Assembly: GCF_027596085.1 (NCBI RefSeq)
Contig: NC_072454.1
Span: 24,178,490 to 24,242,489, forward strand
DNA length: 64,000 nucleotides
Direction of reading: 5' to 3'
Source: Anoplopoma fimbria
Taxonomy: Eukaryota; Chordata; Actinopteri; Perciformes; Anoplopomatidae
Part shown: piece after piece, positions 60,366 through 64,000 of the stretch
Layout: every line of letters begins with the position of its first letter
Position numbering within the stretch: position 1 is the first letter of the stretch
The notes under the pieces: generated by a model
Told to the model about the DNA's origin: nothing
Database searches by the model: none
What the model saw: the letters and a program-made list of their open reading frames with translations, nothing else
Made by a program: the position numbers and the translations under genes

Positions 60366-62719
60366 GTAGTCGCTGGCTTCCTGTCACACCAGTTCGTGGA
60401 GCTTTCTTACTCTGAAAACATTGAATAAATATGTTCTGTTCGTCACCAATTTTCAAAAAAACTACCAATATTCCAAGTTCATCATCAAGTGTCTAGTTCA
60501 AAGATCAGGTTAACATCATAGCTAGGCTAACGTTAGCGTTTGGCAGCTAGTAGCTAACGAGAGGCTTTTTATCTTTTTTTTGTAAGTTCCTGCCATTCTT
60601 CAAACTGATACAAATGATGGCTTCTTAGATGTGTCTATGTAACACACGTCTGTAAGGACAGATTATCACCATACATGTTTTTTAACATGAACGGAAGAAG
60701 ATTGGTGTTTTGCTGGGTATCTTCCAAGTTTAAAAATGTGAAAATAGGTTTGAGTATGAGTCAGTGTTATCAAGAAAAAGCAAGCATGCAACATAGTTTT
60801 GGAACTTCCTTTATAGCTTTAGAGCAGGCCCGTACATCCACATTTAAAGCACAGTATGGCTACATCATAGTTGTCCTGGCAGGATTTGATGTAGTGAGCA
60901 GTGTGTTCAAGTTGTAGCTTTACTACTAGTTCCTTTAGCGTTTCCAAAGGCCTGTCCTACTCTCACCTTCACTCTCATGTCCTCTGTTTTGAAAATACTT
61001 TGTGCTCAGGGTGTCGACGTCCAAAAAGAGAGATGTATCTGACAAAAACAATGGTGGAATTTTTTCCCCCCAGGATCGTGTTATAGAGTAGAAAAAAAAA
61101 AGAAACCTATTTAGCCCCTTTGGCCAGAGGGTAAATTGTATAAACCTTGTGAACAGTACACACAAACACACACATGCAAAGTAAAACACTTTCATTTAGT
61201 GTGACAAGCTTTCCGTGGGTGGACTAACAGTAATATCTGGGGGATTACATAATCAAACACTGGCAAAAGAACATAAATGGAAACAGTCTTGATTGCTGTA
61301 GTTACTACATGAGTTTGAAAGCTATATAGTCCCTCGAGCCAGGACTGAGACCTGTGAAGGAGGTGCTTTAGCTCTCTTTGTGACCTGAGGCGGAGCTGAG
61401 GGCAGACCAATCTGTTCCCAGTTTCAAGATACATCTTAAAATACACATTATCACTCTGTGAATCAGATCACAATGATTCAATTGAATTCTAACCCTGAAA
61501 TGCTTTGGAGTTTTTCCAAGCACACATCTTGGTCTTAAGAGTCTTGTAACACAGTGTGAGCTACAGAATAAAACAACTGTGGTTTAACACTATTCTTACC
61601 ATAGCATTTACAATAACAAACACTGTACAAGCCATATTTTTGCAATATTTATTTGTTTCCAATCATTTTGGAATGATATATAATACCCCCATTTTCAGAA
61701 CTTTTATTTATTATTAACATTTAGGCTAGACCTATACATACAAGCTATTCAATACATTGAGGGATACTGTGGCTGTTCAGTGACTGGCACTTATCAAACA
61801 CAAACTAGTGAGAATAGTACCATCAGGCCAGTCACTTGAGGCAAAGATACTGCTTGAGGTGAAAGAGGCAGCTGCATGCTGGGTTTCTAAAAACAACGGG
61901 AAGTCAGTTATTGTATTCTGGCCCGCAGTGTGTTTCAAACATGCCACTCAAACGTCCACAATTCTGCTTAAAAATAAAAACAAAACTTTTCTTCAGTGTC
62001 AAAGTGACCAAGTGATAGTTTTGGGTACACCCATTGGTACATTGCAAACAACAACAGCTAAAAGCTAATTATGCATAGTTTTAATGTTGTTAATTTGCAA
62101 ATACAGGCAAAAAAGTGGTAGGTTAATGTCAATGCTATACTTCCTGTTGGACAAGGCGACAAGAGGGCAGGGAGTGTATACCAAGGATAAAGTACTGTAG
62201 TTTATTTAATTCTACCCTGTTATGTACCTTCCTTTGCTTCACTTTACTTTCTTTGCTTGTTTAAAAAGTTTGCACTCTTGAAGATATGACGCTAAACTTG
62301 GTTTTAAAATATTCAATATTGCAATAATGACTACAATATTTTCATCATTATCAAAAATCTTACATAAAATGACAAACTTGCTAAAGAGAAAATTAATATG
62401 CAAATCATCCATAATGATATTACTGCAATACATAGCAATAAATGAACTGAACAGGTGTGTGTAAACATCATGTGTGTTGGTGTTCATGCCCAAATGTGTC
62501 CCAGTGCACGTCTGCACGTGTATCTGAGCTTGTGGGTGTGAGGGTGAGGAAGCACTCGGGCGTAAACGTTGCAGAGGGGGGAAAAAATGCATATTCATTA
62601 GGCCTTACAGACAAAATAATGAAGGGGAATAATCTGAAATAGCTGCAGTGAGACTTGAGATGTTAGAGTAAGACAAATATTTATGAATTTACCTGGAAGA
62701 GAGAGAGGAAGGAGTCAGA

Positions 62720-63020
62720 GTGTATCTCTGCATACATTTGCATTCAGCCGGGGGGGGGCTGAGAGGCCCTCCATTTCTCACCTCCATCCCAATCCTTAAT
62801 TACTTGAGCTGGTTAATCTTTCACTTAATAAAATCCATTAAATAGGCACGTCTGGGTGAAAGCAGGATGTGATTTAGAGATGCCCCCCGGTGCTTCTGCT
62901 ACACTCGGCCAGGACAATATTTTTTTTGTACAATGCAGATCAGAATCTCAATTACACTTCCGCACATGTGTAAATTCCAAATTGACTCATGCTTTAGCAT
63001 AGGCCATTTTCATAATCTTT
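62720..63020. promoter_or_regulatory. Candidate conserved non-coding block
   Basis: Unique sequence dense in homeodomain cores ('ccttaattacttgagctgg', 'tggttaatctttcacttaat', 'aaatccattaaataggcac') with a poly-G interruption. No coding frame. The role is inferred from composition only. Confidence 0.3.
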
Positions 63021-64000
63021 GTTTTTGTTCTTTTTGTCCGACAGCTTTACAGAGATCATCTCATCTGGTTTAAGAATAGTTTCTCTTTCTGTCTCTATGT
63101 AGGAAATCCATCTCCAAGCACAAAGATGAACCAAGCTCATGCATTAACCTGACCACTGACCTCTGTTTTACACTAAGACTTGCTCTAAATAAAGGCCATT
63201 CACTGAACCCCCACTTGTGTCTTAATACCTACAGTTACCAACTTTCACCACTAGATGGCATTCCTGTATAGCGAGCAGAACAGAGTACAATTTTAAAACC
63301 AAAGACAAGCCTGGCAGTCATATGTTTCAATGTGTTTGCCTTGTTTACAAGTGAAGCCACTACCAGCTACGTTGCATCGTGCATTAACATCACTGTCTGT
63401 CTTTACATTACAGGTGAACGGCACTAGCTCTTATTTAAGTGAGGACTTGATTTTTGTCACACTGAGAGGGAAACCCAGAGGAGCTCTCCATTTTACAGCT
63501 CACATTCACACGCCAAGCCTTTAAGAGTCCAGTGCACATCTGCAATCTGTGATTCCCAGAGCTCATGAAAACAAATGAATCTGAAGACGGATTGCCTTTC
63601 TGGAGTCGGTGCCATGAATCCTTAATAAGGGAATGTAGAGTCTAAAATGAAAAATTGCACCCGGGGTCGTAGCCAGGGTTATAGGAATGCTGAGGACCAC
63701 TCAAAGAAAATTAAGACCATAAACTGTTTTTATTTTTGAGTAATTATTTTGCATGTTACGTCTTTATTAGGCACTAACAGTTGAAGGAATGAGATGAGAG
63801 AGAGATGGAGAATGGCGTTCTACAAAGGCGCTGGCTGGAGGTTGCAGTTCATGGCTGATGCCTTAACCCCTTCAGTGTTAAATGAAACCGTCTCTTAATC
63901 TGATTTCTGAATATGAGGGTCTTAATGATTTTTCAATACGGAGTCCTGAAACCGGCACAAAAGGCAGTAAAAGATTTCATGCTGGCTATAATCACAGATC

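Larger units (their letters stand above)
54260..64000. other. Upstream intergenic region without a supported gene
   Basis: I found no exon series, RNA gene or domain here. Open frames (for example 129 codons at 59152-59541, plus; 78 codons at 54403-54639, minus) lack motifs and exon-like borders. Content is repeats, poly-A/T runs and the blocks listed separately. Confidence 0.55.

Overview
This window looks like nuclear DNA of a teleost fish, probably a percomorph. The sequence is AT-rich and intron-rich with GT-AG splice sites. It is full of interspersed repeats typical of teleost genomes: a tRNA-derived SINE, an L2-like LINE tail, a pogo-like MITE, a Ty3/gypsy remnant and many micro- and minisatellites. 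Two protein-coding genes can be read completely, both on the minus strand.

Layout, left to right. 0-2 kb holds a degenerate satellite whose arms face each other. A weakly supported multi-exon gene of unknown identity (minus strand, stop at 104, exons up to about 4.33 kb) overlaps this part. 7.24-9.48 kb is a three-exon ventral homeobox gene of the vent/vox (VENTX) family, with a TATA box and an octamer just upstream. Its coding sequence carries an in-frame minisatellite next to the homeodomain and a poly-His tract. Its second intron carries another minisatellite. A near-identical copy of its first intron lies beyond its 3' end. 9.6-16.6 kb is intergenic: an L2-like tail, a 32-bp minisatellite, a block of nested palindromes, a SINE and sequence resembling conserved non-coding elements.

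16.6-52.8 kb is kndc1 (very-KIND, a RasGEF with two KIND domains). It can be assembled here as 31 coding exons with consistent splice phases, giving 1,799 codons plus stop. Its introns hold the SINE fragment, the gypsy remnant, the pogo-like MITE and other repeats. 53.2-54.0 kb carries a second copy of the same 32-bp minisatellite element in inverted orientation, so the two copies flank kndc1. 54-64 kb shows no gene I can support, only repeats and a few candidate conserved blocks.

The order kndc1 then vent, on the same strand, matches the human KNDC1-VENTX neighbourhood at 10q26.3. This supports both identifications. Kndc1 is known as a neuronal Ras exchange factor and Vent/Vox as a BMP-responsive ventralising repressor of the early embryo, so the two share conserved synteny rather than a pathway. 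All family statements come from recognition of the translated exons; no database search was possible.
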